Source of the DNA: Paulownia fortunei
Lineage: Eukaryota; Streptophyta; Magnoliopsida; Lamiales; Paulowniaceae
Assembly (NCBI GenBank): GCA_019321725.1
Contig: CM033108.1
Coordinates: forward strand, 5,402,001-5,466,000
Length of the DNA: 64,000 nt
Reading direction: 5' to 3'
Under the pieces are notes generated by a model. The model had not been told where the DNA came from. It ran no database searches and saw only the letters and a program-made list of their open reading frames with translations. Made by a program: the position numbers and the translations under genes. Positions 36,001 to 48,369 of this stretch are shown here, piece after piece; position 1 is the stretch's first letter; every line of letters begins with the position of its first letter.

Positions 36001-39000
36001 CGAAGGAGAACAAACATGAAAAGATGAGCAAAGAAGATCAGGACCAGAGCAAAAGAGTTTGGTCCAGCTGAGAGATTGTAGAGCAGAACAACTGACTAAG
36101 ACAGAGACGAGCATAGCAGAAGACTCGGTTGAGCAAGATCAGATCAGCCAAGTAAAAAAGCATAGAAAAATAGATATGTGAAGATTGATTCAAAGAGAAG
36201 ACAGTAGAGTCCAAAACCAGATAGCAGGATTAAGATCTTCAGCAGAGTGAGGACTTGTGCAGTTTGTGTAGTTTGTTAGGAGAGGAATTCACATATGTAA
36301 TTGCGTCCTAAGGAGCATTACTAAAATACAAGGAAAATGAATAAAATTGAAGCACGTGAGTATGAAAGGACGAACAACTGATACTTTTTTACACAACCAA
36401 GCGTGCAGAAAGGACAGGTGTGCAAACGACAAGGAATTAAATAAAAAGCTACAACAGTCAGATTCTCTTGGAGGCTATAATTAATACCTAATGGGGAAAA
36501 TATTGAACAATACTAAGAAAAAGCTGAAATTTTTTTGAGAAAAGTTCCAAGTCAAAACTGTCCACTACACTCAACTGACATTTTAGAAGTTTGAACTTTA
36601 TGTTGATAGCTGAGTGAGATCAGACAAACACCTGTATTTTAGAGGAGTGTGTGTTCAGCCTTGTGAATGCTAATATTTAAGTCTCACTTGTGTACGATGA
36701 CTCCTGCTGCAGTATCAATCAAGCTTGAGAAGAAGTTGAAGCCTGAGTTTGTGTAACTAGGCTGTTGTAACTAGAAGTAGGACTTTTGCGTAAAGTCTAT
36801 GGACATCTAGAGGATTCCTCCAGAGATTGGAGAAGAGTAGATGTAAAAAGATTTATCCATCTTCGAACTTATGCAATTTTCTACCTTTTTTTTGTTCACT
36901 CTGTGATTCTGTGTTCAAATACTAGCTGCTTTATTTTCAACTTGTAATAATTTCATAGACTTTGGAAGAAAGAGCAGTTCACACTGTTAAAGCTTTTTAA
37001 CTAAATCAGAAGGTATTAGGACAACAACACAATGGTGACATTTTTATATTAGGGGTATAGTTGGTGCATGCATAAGCTATCTTACATTCGTTATACTTTC
37101 ATCTCATAAAGTCCGACTTTATTGAATACTTTCCAATGACTGAAGCCCAGAGAAAACGCATCCTAAAGCAGCATCTTATTTCAACCATCCGAAAGTCAAA
37201 ACAATGTATGATAATAGATCTTTAAAGCCAATACCAACTCCTTGTTTGATATCCAATTTTATCTTAGGGATCATCAAAGGCAGTTTTACACTGCTACACT
37301 TTTGTTCTCTATGACTCTTGAATTCTAGCTTGTGGAAAGACAACATACGAATGAAGAAGTATAGGTAGCAAACTACTGCATCAAATAACTGAATAAAGCA
37401 TACCAATTTCAATTTCAAGGACTGTAAAAAATAAAGCCTCAGCATTAAGATTTTGTTCTTTACTTCCCAAGTTCTCTTTTTCCTTTTCAGGAATTAGTAA
37501 GGAGCATCTAAAATCAATTTCTCTTAATTTGATCCATACATCCTCAAATAATCTGAACATAAAAGAATGTAAACGGTGTTAAGAATCATATTGATACAGT
37601 GATTTAATTGTTTAAATTGCAAGATCACACCAATTTAAGCAAATAAATGTTGTGATACCTCTAGTTTCACATTTTTTCATAGAGTTGTCAATTGAGTCGA
37701 GCCTACCCAAAGTCCAATTGTTCAGCCCACTTATATATTAACTGAGCTTAATTAAATATGAGTAGGGTTGAGTTTGAGCATTCAAATTGAACCGATGAAT
37801 TTGTGAGCTGAGCTTGAGTCTAATTACGCTCAACCAGAATAAGCTCGAATATTTATGTTTAGCCGCAATTTAAATCTCTCATGCAGTTATTTATTATCAT
37901 ATAACTAAATTATTTGAAAAGCTAACTGAAAGATATATAGTAGGTTTCTTGCTAGGAGCTTCTGAGATGGAGTGCATATGTCAATGCATATTCTTGTTTG
38001 GAAGATATTTTGGTAACAACTCTCAAGTAATTATATTATGTAGCTGTTGTTTACAAAGAATTTGAATTTTATAAACATTATTGTTGATTTTTCAGTCTTG
38101 AGTTTTGAAGTAAAAATGTCTCTTAGTGTTTACATTATGAATTACAAGTTTGGGATATATCTATTCTTAGCGGCTTAAACTTTTATCTTCATACATATTT
38201 CATAGTGCAATTTTCCCTTCTTTTTTTTTTTTTTGGGTTGGTGGGGGGGGTTGGTGGTTAAGAAGAAATCGACAGTGCAAGGTATTTTGAATTAAACCCA
38301 AACTGGTTAACAAGTGCGAGCCGAGTTTGAGCTCAACCAACAAAAAATTTATTGGCTAAATTTGACATCAAGCCTTGAACTTGAGCTAGTGTAAGCTCCA
38401 ATCATAAGGCCTAATTGACAACCCTACATTTTGATGTTGGAGTGAATTTTTTCAATTATAGTTTTTCTCATATGTAATTTACCTATATAAATAGGTGTTA
38501 ATTTATAATGTAATAGTAAGAGAGAATAATACGATTTAGCCCTACGAGTATTTTGTCCTTGGATGTAGGCTAAATGATCAAACAATCTCGTATTCTTCTT
38601 TTTCTCTGTTCACCTTATTCATCAAATTTAACAAGAGGAAAAACAATGCCAACAGCAACCAGAACTTAATAATATAACTATCACAAGGTACAATAGAATA
38701 TTAGGTTAATTTCACCTTACCTCATTCTGCTCTTGTTGAGTATCAATTTACCCCCCATTGTACTCTCAATTGTCTCACTTTAATCGCTTGTATTCTCATT
38801 CTGTCTCATTTTACCTATTTATACTCTCATTATCTCACTTTACTCCCATGTACTCTAAAAAAATTAACCAAATTACCCTTACCTGTAAATTACTTTAAAA
38901 CGTTCTAAAATTAATAAACTTGAATTCATATTCTAATAATTTTTTCACCTTGATCAATTAACACTTAATATTATATTCATTTGAAATTCTATTGTACATA

Positions 39001-42000
39001 AATTTAAATATCTATTTTTTTATTAATATAGTTTCTATTAAATCTCTATGTCGTACGATATTTTTTATTAGTCAAAATATGTTTAACTAAAAAAAGTTCT
39101 ACTTATCATAAATATAAAAGTATATAACATATTTTTAAAAAATATTTTGTTAAATACGTAAGATATTAGTAATAAATTTTTCATTGTTAATGGAAATATC
39201 AAAATTTCATAAAATAAAATGTTGAAATAAAAAAAATCATTTTTAGATTTAATATAATACTATTAAATAAACTATAAATAGTCGAATTATCATAATTTAA
39301 TAGATAATATGTTCAATTTTTAAAAAAATTATAGTCATTTTAGTATTTAATTTTATTACTACTACTTAATTATAATGACTATTTTTGAATTTAATATAGT
39401 TTTTATCAATTTATGATAATTCTATCATAATTAAAAATTATTACTAATATTTATGTATTTATTAAATATTATTTATAAATATTTTATATATTTTTTAGAT
39501 TTTTAATGAGTAAAAAATGTATAAGTAAAGTGTATTAACTAATAAAAAATATCCAACTATATAGTAGTTCAATAGGAACTATATTAAATTAAAAAAATAA
39601 CTAATAAAATTTAAGTATAATAAATTTTTAAATGAATTTAATGTTAAGTGTTATTAACTAAATTGAAAAATTATTAGAATATAAATATAAGCCTATTAAT
39701 TTTAGAACGTTTTAAAGTAATTTTATTATAAATAATAGATAAATTTAATTTGATTATTTTTTTTAAAGTACAAGGGGGTAAAATGAGATAATAAGAGTAC
39801 AAGGGGATAAAATAAGACATAACAAGAGTACAAATGGGTAAAATGAGACAGAACGAGGATTCAAGAGAGTAAAGGAGGTAAAGTGATACTTAACAAAAGT
39901 AGAGGGGGTAAAATGGAATTAACCCTAGAATATTATTATGCCATAGAAAGAGTAATTAAGTAGCACCGTTTTGCATATATAAGTAAGAGTCTTATAATGC
40001 CAAGATAGGAAAAATGGCGCATTTCTTGGTTGAAGAATATAGTGATCAAAGTGTAGAATATAATTAGGATAGGTACCATGGTTAGATGCCCAAGCTCACC
40101 AAGGGCAATACCCTATGGCCAAACAGTACAAACCCCTCAAAAATCAAGGTCTTATTTGGTTTTATGTTGAAAATCGTTTTACTTCTTTGGAATAAAAATG
40201 TGTTTTGGATTAACATTTCGGGGAGACATTATCGATCATTATTTCAATTAAATAATCATATATCCTATTATACCCCAACTAATTATAACAAAATAATATT
40301 TACAATACATCTACACTTGAAAATATCTTCCACTAACCACAATAAAAAGATGACAAGACATCTCTATTGAAAATATATCCCGAAATACATTATGTCACTT
40401 TTTCCCAACAAAACATGCAAACACATTCTCATTCTCTACACGTTCCCCATTCTTATTACCCCATAATACACTTTCCAAAAATAATTTTCCTAAATTACCG
40501 GAAATAAAACAAACAAAGTCCAAATTTCTTAGTAAAAGTAGCACACATCACACCACTAGAATGTTCTGATGCTTTTTCCACTTCGAATGCTCATTTCGCA
40601 TTACACAAAACCAACTCTGCAATTCTATTACACCTTTAGGGAAGTGGCAACAATGTTCTTTCAAATTGCCAGTTTGTCTATCTACTTTCCAGAACACAAG
40701 TTAAATTGTACCACCCCGAAAAGACTGTAGTTTTCACATAAGTTATTAAGAATCTACTCTCCTTAAAAAGTTGGGACATTTTAGGTTAGTTCCTATGAGT
40801 TCTTTTAGATCCAAATTTTCATTTCCCTCTTAACATAAGCTTATTGTAAAAAATAAATAAACAAACCTTCGATTACATGAAGTTTATTTACCAATTAGAA
40901 AGAAAGAAAAAAAAAAAAGAGTTTCCCAATCACATGATAACATAGGGGATGATTTATATAGAGGGCTCTATTAGGACCAGCTAGCGACAAGGTTGTAATG
41001 TGAGCAACTATTGCCTTTTGACATAAAACTTGTTGAAATCTTCATAAGCGTGCCTCTTGGCATATAGAAATTCATACAATTTGAGAATTCAACAAATAAT
41101 CAAAACTCATTGACAACTATGAGATTGCAACACCAAAACCATAATTTTCAGATAAATTCAAGCATTATTGTAAGGATCATGAGATACCATCCAAATGTCC
41201 TATCCAAAGAACCAGTGCTCATCACAACCACAAACAAATCGTCTAGCAATAGAAGTAAGATTGAAGTATGCACATTGAAACAAACATAAAAAGATGACCT
41301 TTATGACAAATTAATGTATATGAATTGCTTCTAGTGTATTTGAAGAGCATCTCAAACAATTTAAAACTAGTTATTTCAACCTCCATGCAAAACGAGGCAA
41401 GTGATATAACACCAAGTGCCCAAATACCAGAGTATTTTTGCCTATTCTTGCAAGTCTCCAATACTTAAACCCACCCTCACAACAACTATGCAGAAGAGAA
41501 ATATCCTGACAATAGTCTTCTGGAGAAGCCCCAAGGAATTGGCATAGTTTAATTATCTATATCAAACCTGTGAACTCACAATAAGGAGTTTCCATATTTA
41601 GTCTCCAACAGTTTTCTTTGTTATGATTGCATGGTAAAGCTACATAAATATTCACAGCACTTAGAAGTTAGATTCGGCACCCAGATAAACCATCCATCAT
41701 TAAATAGCAAAAAGACTATTATATTAGCATTATTTGTACACCCCATCACATATGATTTTATTTTAATTACATAGACCACAGTAGGAGATAACTGCTAAGG
41801 GACAAATTCAGACAAAGATAATTCTTCCAGCCGCCCACAAGTCTCAATTACCAAAAATGCAACAGCTAAAGCTAAAGGAGGGCAGAAACCTTGGAAAATT
41901 ATTCCAACAGGTTCTAGAGTGACTCTTAGAAAGTCCTAGAACTCCTGGTCTCGAGATCTAGAATCCCACGACCTCCTAATAGTAATCCAGTTCCACTTGA

Positions 42001-42927
42001 GATCAAGGAAGCTGAATAACCATTCAAAATGGTTCTCCCTATATGATGGCAATAAATACCCCATATACTAGCAAGTTAGTGTGCTCCAACAAGCATGAAA
42101 ACAATGATAAATGAATTTAAAAACCCAATACTTGAGTAAAAAATAATGCTATGTATTAGAAAGAAACCCTTCAAACCCTCCCACAAAAAAAAAAAAAAAG
42201 GTTCTCCATTTAAGACCAAAATATAGAAACTATTAGGCTCAATTGATCAGAAATCTAATTTATTCACACAAAATTTGTTTCAACATGGTCTTCCTGTATC
42301 CTTATTTGGCATAATAGGATCACAAACTAGTTTAAGTTGTATAAATAAAAAAAACACTCACACACAATTTAGTTGCTCATGATTCATGAACACAAAAAGC
42401 AAAAGAATGGAACTGTAGAAACATCTTAATCTAATCAAAAATTGAAGGGTACTAATTTCTGCAATCCAAATCTTACATTACGCTTTATATAACACATTAC
42501 GAAATTGACCACAGTATCTTAATCTTGGAGTGCAGAAATCGACTGCAAAGTCAGTACTGCTTATTATACCTTTTTCATTTTCCTTTTTTTTTGGGGGGGG
42601 GGGGGGGGGTACATTATTCAACTAGGAATTTTCAAGATAAAGACAAAAGATAGCAAAACAGTGCAATATTGGGAAATGAAAAGGAAAGCATGGGAAATCT
42701 AAAAATGACAGAATTGAAAAGATATTCTTCAATGTACCCGCATAATGGTAGGTAGTAGAAGTCAAGGAAGAATTGGTGGTCGACTGTAGGGTTTCTTTGC
42801 AGAGACTGACGAGCTGAGATTCAATACTGCTCAAGAAACTTGTGGCTTCATCAAATGGCTTTGATATTTTCTCCTTGTAATTGTGTAGAACCTCGCAATA
42901 TGATTTCTTCAACACCAACAAAAAACG

Positions 42928-42961
<34 letters not shown>

Positions 42962-43316
42962 CATGTAAACAATTAAATTTAGAAAGAAAAGTTAAAACTT
43001 TATTGTATAGTGCATAATAAATCTTGGGTTTTCTGTGAAAATATTAAAATTCACTGTTATCAGTAAGTTTTTTACCATGAAACCATCAAGTTCAGGGTCT
43101 GCTCCAATCCCAGCTGTATAGGTGGATATGGGGTGGTTTTCTTTGCTGATTACTTGAGGAAGTGAAGCCATTTCTGGAGGTGCTCCCACCTTCAAACAAA
43201 CATAAGAAAACTATTCAAATCTCAGACACACAATAACACACACACGCACATAAATACATATGGGCATCTGTAAAGAAGAAAGAATAGTAAAGTACAGTGT
43301 GTGTGTGTGTGTGTGT

Positions 43317-43347
<31 letters not shown>

Positions 43348-43649
43348 GTGTTCCTGCACATCCCATATGAACAGTGAAACCAAACAGGTTTCTCTTTACA
43401 AACCTTGCGGCACTCAATGTGAGCACATAGTAAGTTATGATAAAGAGGGTGATTAGCAATCTGGGCTTTGATTATATCTGGCATCTCCAATGCTTTAGTC
43501 CCTTCATGATTTTCAGCAACTTCTCCTGTTAACACAAACGTATGATGATTACGATGGCCATTAAGCCCATTAATACTGTGGTGTTCTCCAAAGAAATTAC
43601 TGTCAATGGGACACGAAATCGAGGGATCAGATCTGTATAGCTCATCCAT
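33074..43649 (-). CDS. class I KNOX homeodomain transcription factor
   Basis: Five exons: 43649-43404, 43189-43076, 42906-42738, 34505-34255 and 33262-33074. They total 969 bases and encode 322 aa, the usual length for KNAT2/KNAT6-type proteins. All joins keep phase, and the phase-1 junction of exons 3 and 4 selects acceptor 'ttatcag' at 34506. Domains: KNOX1 about 56-95 ([31 protein letters not shown]); KNOX2 about 108-160 ([32 protein letters not shown]); ELK about 209-230 ([22 protein letters not shown]); TALE homeodomain about 231-293 with the three-residue PYP loop extension and recognition helix [13 protein letters not shown] (Val where class I genes usually have Ile). The family acts in the nucleus with BELL partners to keep meristem cells undifferentiated. 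Intron 3 is about 8.2 kb and contains a MITE and an unidentified ORF; long introns before the ELK exon are usual in KNOX genes. Exon 5 lies in duplication unit B and exons 1-4 lie outside it. Confidence 0.93.
35428..35790 (+). CDS. unidentified ORF in KNOX intron 3, opposite strand
   Basis: 120 codons from the first ATG; the frame is open from about 35369. It encodes a balanced, non-repetitive protein rich in aromatic and charged residues (for example [18 protein letters not shown] and [20 protein letters not shown]). It looks more like real or once-real coding sequence than the surrounding AT-rich frames. I do not recognise the family. No intron, signal peptide or neighbouring domain is visible. 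It could be a fragment of a mobile or endogenous viral element, or a relict host exon. The region after it (35800-36960) is somewhat GC-richer than the rest of the intron. Confidence 0.3.
   Translation: MELKDESVSFIGKERKIRYYPLQIWFSKRKNEIIHIMTLDLDGELLTTFWFFSWDIDSDGLIIYMYKRKPKPIVAKHKSFPADTFEAYLRCVIKAPAKLIDGRKPISVSEYRLIESPAQL
35791..38702. other. KNOX intron 3, no further coding support
   Basis: Bases 35950-36960 have higher GC and a TATTTAAG motif at 36669 followed by a transcribed-looking leader, which could belong to the same unknown insertion as the ORF at 35428. Bases 37700-37870 and 38300-38420 carry inverted phrases ('gagcttgag', 'aagctcgaa', 'gacaaccctaca') of the kind seen in old MITEs. 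No gene is supported. Confidence 0.4.
38703..39925. mobile_element. Mutator-like non-autonomous element with long TIRs, 9-bp TSD
   Basis: Flanked by perfect TAGAATATT at 38694-38702 and 39926-39934. The left end AGGTTAATTTCACCTTACCTC pairs with the reverse complement of the right end (GGGTTAATTCCATTTTACCCC). Pairing continues for about 200 bases through diverged units such as TCTCATTTTACCCATTTGTACTC, themselves repeated three to four times in each arm. The centre is AT-rich non-coding DNA. It lies in KNOX intron 3. Confidence 0.9.
39935..42737. other. KNOX intron 3, exon 3-proximal part
   Basis: No coding support. Ends at the exon 3 donor (GCGG|GTACAT). Contains a T-run joined to 17 consecutive G at 42593-42609, a likely assembly or polymerase-slippage problem spot. 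Confidence 0.6.
42931..42958. repeat. (TA)n microsatellite just upstream of KNOX exon 3
   Basis: Lies 25-52 bases upstream of the exon 3 acceptor at 42907, within the intron 2 branch-point region. Confidence 0.9.
43297..43348. repeat. (GT)n-(GA)n compound microsatellite in KNOX intron 1
   Basis: A GT run passes directly into a GA run 56-107 bases downstream of the exon 1 donor (minus strand). It produces the SLSLSL/HTHTHT open frames, which are not genes. Confidence 0.95.
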
Positions 43650-44660
43650 CACTATTCCAAACAGTTCTTGCAGAAGTATATATATGAACAGTCCCCTTGA
43701 ACCCCTCAAACATGAGAAAGCCAGTTGTTATTCTTGATTAGAACACAAAAAGTGTGTTTGTGTGTGAACACAGAAAAGTGAAAACCCCCATGTGGAGAGG
43801 CCAACAAGTGAGAACATGAACAGTGAGTCTAAGTTGTACATTCACTGTTCACCACGAAACAGTGAAAAAAGATCCATGCCAAGGGGAAAAACTGAGAAAA
43901 AGGGCTCTCAAAACTTGAAAAAGAATTCTGGCCCGCAAGAAAAGAACAGTATGGCTGAAATAAATGGAAGAAAATCCGTAGTTAAAGACAAACACCTCAG
44001 AAAGGGAGAGTTTTTCCAACCTGAGATAAGGATTGACAAAACAAGACCTTTACTTCCTGTTATAAACACTGGTAGGGAAGGTGTAGAGACAATGACAAAA
44101 AAACACACACACAACACACAGTGGGAGAGAGTAAATGAGATTAATTTAAGGGTGGGTTTTTGGAAAGAAATGGTGTGGAAAGGTTACAGAGTGGACAGGA
44201 GACTGATCAGCATTAGGCGCACGTTCTCCCACCCTGACAAACAGTGGTTTGATACAGCATATATACAGTGATTTTTACTAGGATTAGCCAGTTCCTTAAG
44301 GCCGAGTTTGGACACACAAAGATAGAGACGTATGTACAGAGGGGGGGGGGGGGGGGGGGGGGGCGGGGTGGACTGGGTATACAGAGAGAGACAGTCTATG
44401 ACATGACATTGTGCCACGTTTCAGGTGGTTATTGGTGAAGACACTGAAGGGGCGTGGGTTGAAATGTACGAGTACCATGAACAGCAAAGTAACCTTTGAC
44501 TGCACTAGTGCCAACTCTACTGTCTCTCTGGAGAGGGAGTGAAACAACACTCCCACAAGGCATGGAAGTTTTAGTCCTCAATGTACAGTATGCTTTGATA
44601 GTGGAAGCACGGGTGACTCTCATCCATATCTTTGAGGTTTTGCCATTTTCATATCTACTT
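43650..44660 (-). promoter_or_regulatory. KNOX 5' flank: leader and presumed promoter
   Basis: This kilobase upstream of the KNOX ATG is less AT-rich than the DNA beyond it. Minus-strand TATA-like sequences lie at 43677-43685 and 44259-44266 (GTATATATGC). The latter would give a leader of about 590 bases, the former would sit too close to the ATG. A 23-G run is at 44341-44363. No transcript data support a start site. Confidence 0.35.
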
Positions 44661-45388
44661 CTTTAAATTTTTGGGGATGACTGCATAAAATCCCTTTAGT
44701 TATGCTTGGTTGTGATTGGCGGAGTGTTTTCTTTTTTCTTTTCCGGGAACAAGATTGTCCTTGGGAAATTTATTTATCTAAAATAAATTTGTTCTTCTCT
44801 AAAATAAAATAGAGTTGATCATATCAAAATTCAATTATTATATTATTATAGTTATTTTTTTCTCACAAAATATAATATATAAAATTTAAAATGTTAATGT
44901 GACAGGATAAAAATTTATATGACAATATTTTTACAACATAAATTATTTCCTCCCAAAACACAATCAAATATTACTTTCATTCTCAAATTCATCTAAGAAA
45001 ATGTATTCTCTCAAAACACCTTTCTCATAACACTCATAACACAACCTATTCCAGTCAATTTGTAAAAAACTACTTATGTTAATAAAATAGCATAAAATTT
45101 CCCCATATAAGGTGAAAATCTGTATATTCGCTCTTACTTTACTTGAATTTGGGGTTAATTATAAAATTTAAAAAATTGTTCGAACCTAACCATTGTGGTT
45201 GATTTGTTACACAAACGCGATTAAAAAATTTAAATCAAAGCACGATGCAAGGGGTTTGGAATTTATTCAAATCAAACCACATTGAACCACACCTTAGTTT
45301 ATAAATTTAGTTTAGTTAATTAAGGTAATGAGTTGTATTAGTTGAGGTTAAATTTGGATATTATTGTATTGGAATGTTAATTAATTTA
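44661..45388. other. intergenic, AT-rich
   Basis: No gene is supported. Bases 45180-45300 ('caaaccacattgaaccacacc') and 48110-48270 ('aaaccgcaccat') resemble the two ends of an older repeat into which the fold-back element may have inserted. This is weak. Confidence 0.4.
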
Positions 45389-47383
45389 AGGTAAGATACA
45401 GAAACACCCCTTAATTTGATCCTAGGTTTCATTAACCCCTAAATTTGCTAAAATAATATTTACCTCTTGAATCAAATTTGAATTTTATGTTTGAACAAAA
45501 TTATTCTTAATAAAATAAAGTTATATAGTTTTTAGTAAATATTTTTTGATTTTAAAATTATTTATGAATTCTAAAAAATATTTTTTGAAAAAAGTAATTT
45601 ATAATTTAAGTAATTTAGATTTTAAAAAACTAAGTAATAATTGAGTATAATAGATACACAAAAATATTAAAAAAGAAAAAATTATTTTGATTATTTGAAT
45701 TCAAAATAAAGTATTAACTATTTAATCTAAATGAATTTTAATTCTTTTAGATAAAGATGAACAAGTAGAATTTTGTAAACTTAATTTATATGTATATATA
45801 TATTATACTTCTTCTTTTATTTTTCTCTTCTTTCTTGGATAGAATTCGTGGTCCAAACATAGGTTAGTAAATCGTCTCCTTTAATGAATACTTGATATGA
45901 TTTATAAAATCAATTAAAAATATATCCACTTATTTCTACTATGATATTTTGGGTATTAAATCTTGTTATTTGAGCAAAAATTGTTAAAGATTCTTAAATA
46001 TTATCCAACAAAAAAAAAGATGTATTGTTTTTTCTTTCATAGTAAAATGTTACATATATAATTATAATGAAAATATAAATTATCAACAATTTAAAAAAAT
46101 ATATATGTATATCTAAACTAAGTGTACAAAAATGTAATTATTCATCTTTATCCAAAGAGTTTAAAATTCATTTAGAATAAATAGTTAATAATTTATTTTG
46201 AATTCAAATATCAAAATAGTTTTCATATTTGATATTTTTGTGTATTTATTATACTAATTTATTACTATAAGTTTTAAATTTAAATTACTTTTGTTACCAA
46301 TTACTTTTTTTTAAATATAATTTTAAAAAATATTCTAATTAATAAAGAATCTAAAATCGATTGGGGAATAAATATTCAAAATATACTAAAAATTATATAA
46401 ATTTATTTTATTAAGTGTGATTTTATCCAAATATTAAATTCAAATTTGATTCAAAGGGTAATGTTACCTTGGCAAGTTCAAAAGGATAATTCGTTACATA
46501 AGTTAGTAAATTGTCTCCTTTAATGAGTACTTGATATGATTTATAAAATCAATTAAAAATATATCCAAATATTTCTACTATGATATTTTGGGCACTAAAT
46601 CTTGTTATTTGAGCAAAAATTGTTAAAGATTCTTAAATATTATCCAACAAAAAAAAAGATGTATTGTTTTTTCTTTCATAGTATAATGTCACATATATCA
46701 TTATAATAAAAATATAAATTATAAATAATTTAATATATATATATATATATATATATGTATATCTAAACTAAGTATACAAAAATGTACTTATTTATCTTTA
46801 TCCAAAGAGTTTCAAATTCATTTAGAATAAATAGTTAATATTTTATTTTGAATTCAAATATCAAAATAGATTTCATATTTGATATTTTTGTGTATTTATT
46901 ATACTAATTTATTACTATAAGTTTTAAATTTAAATTACTTTTGTTACCAATTACTTTTTTTTAAAATTATATTTTAAAAAATATTCTAATTAATAAAGAA
47001 TCTAAAATCGATTGGGGAATAAATATTCAAAATATACTAAAAATTATATAAATTTATTTTATTAAGTGTGATTTTATCCAAATATTAAATTCAAATTTGA
47101 TTCAAAGGGTAATGTTACCTTGGCAAGTTCAAAAGGATAAATCGTTACATAAGTTAGTAAATCGTCTCCTTTAATGAATACTTGATATGATTTATAAAAT
47201 CAATTAAAAATATATCCAAATATTTCTACTATGATATTTTGGGTACTAAATCTTGTTATTTGAGCAAAAATTGTTAAAGATTCTTAAATATTATCCAACA
47301 AAAAAAAAGATGTATTGTTTTTTCTTTCATAGTAAAATGTCACATATATTATTATAATAAAAATATAAATTATAAATAATTTA

Positions 47384-47419
<36 letters not shown>

Positions 47420-47839
47420 CTAAACTAAGTATACAAAAATGTACTTATTTATCTTCATCCAAAGAGTTTCAAATTCATTTAGAATAAATAGTTAATATTT
47501 TATTTTGAATTCAAATATCAAAATAGATTTCATATTTGATAGTTTTGTGTATTTATTATACTCATTTATAACTATAAGTTTTAAATTTAAATTACTTAAG
47601 TTACCAATTATTTTTTTAAAAAATATAATTTAAAAAAAATATTCTAATTAACAAAGAATCTAAAATCGATTGGGGAATAAATATTCAAAATATACTAAAA
47701 ATTATATAAATTTATTTTATTAAAGGTAATTTTATCTAAACATTAAATTCAAATTTGATTAAAGGGAAACGTTACCTTGGCAAGTTCAAAAAAATAAATA
47801 TTACCTTGGGTCAAGTGCAGATGTGTCATATTTTGCCCA
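45389..47839. mobile_element. fold-back element with three internal tandem copies, 8-bp TSD
   Basis: Flanked by TTAATTTA at 45381-45388 and 47840-47847. The left end AGGTAAGATACAGAAACA pairs with the reverse complement of the right end (TGGGCAAAATATGACACA). The left arm (about 45450-45800) is inverted relative to 46110-46480. Inside, a unit of about 640-650 bases is present three times in tandem: 'gttagtaaat-gtctcctttaatga' starts at 45863, 46502 and 47153. Copies differ by point changes and in the length of TA/TG runs. No transposase is encoded. An 8-bp TSD fits hAT and a 9-bp TSD fits Mutator; one mismatch leaves this open. Confidence 0.85.
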
Positions 47840-47847
47840 TTAATTTA

Positions 47848-48360
47848 TTTGGGTTAACTATTTTTTAAAAAATAATAGATAAAAAACTAGATTTTAATAA
47901 ACAATATCAAGATTAAACTATATATGCATGTAAAAGGGCAAAAAAAGTATTGGTGGCATTTAGTAAAAATAAATTTCTTGAAATAATGACAAAAGTATGT
48001 ATATTTAACCATATTATATATCATTCTTACTTGAAGTTGAATAAATATGATATATATGGCCTAAAAAGTAATTTTTTTTATTTAATCAATTTCTCTTTAT
48101 TTATTAAAATTGTTAAGCCGCCTAAAACCATTCAAAACAGTTCAAAATCATACATTTGGTTCTACTTAACCAAATCGTGATTCGAAATTAATCTTTATTG
48201 CAAAATTATATATAATAATTTAATTTGAAATTAGTAAAATAAAATTGCAAACCGCACCATATTCATCATAATTAAGTATAATAGCATTATTTTTTTTATA
48301 AAATGTGAGTTATATCCTTTATTTTGTTAGATTTTCTATTTATGAATTGAAAATCATACC
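47848..48360. other. intergenic, AT-rich
   Basis: No gene is supported. Confidence 0.5.
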
Positions 48361-48369
48361 TTTTATAAA

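Noticed and set aside
43211..43459. ORFs with SLSLSLS / HTHTHT stretches
   Set aside because: They are translations of the GT/GA microsatellite in KNOX intron 1.
43792..44271. 159-codon plus-strand ORF upstream of the KNOX ATG
   Set aside because: Lys/Ser-rich composition without domain resemblance. It lies opposite the presumed KNOX leader and promoter and is probably a chance frame in less AT-rich DNA.
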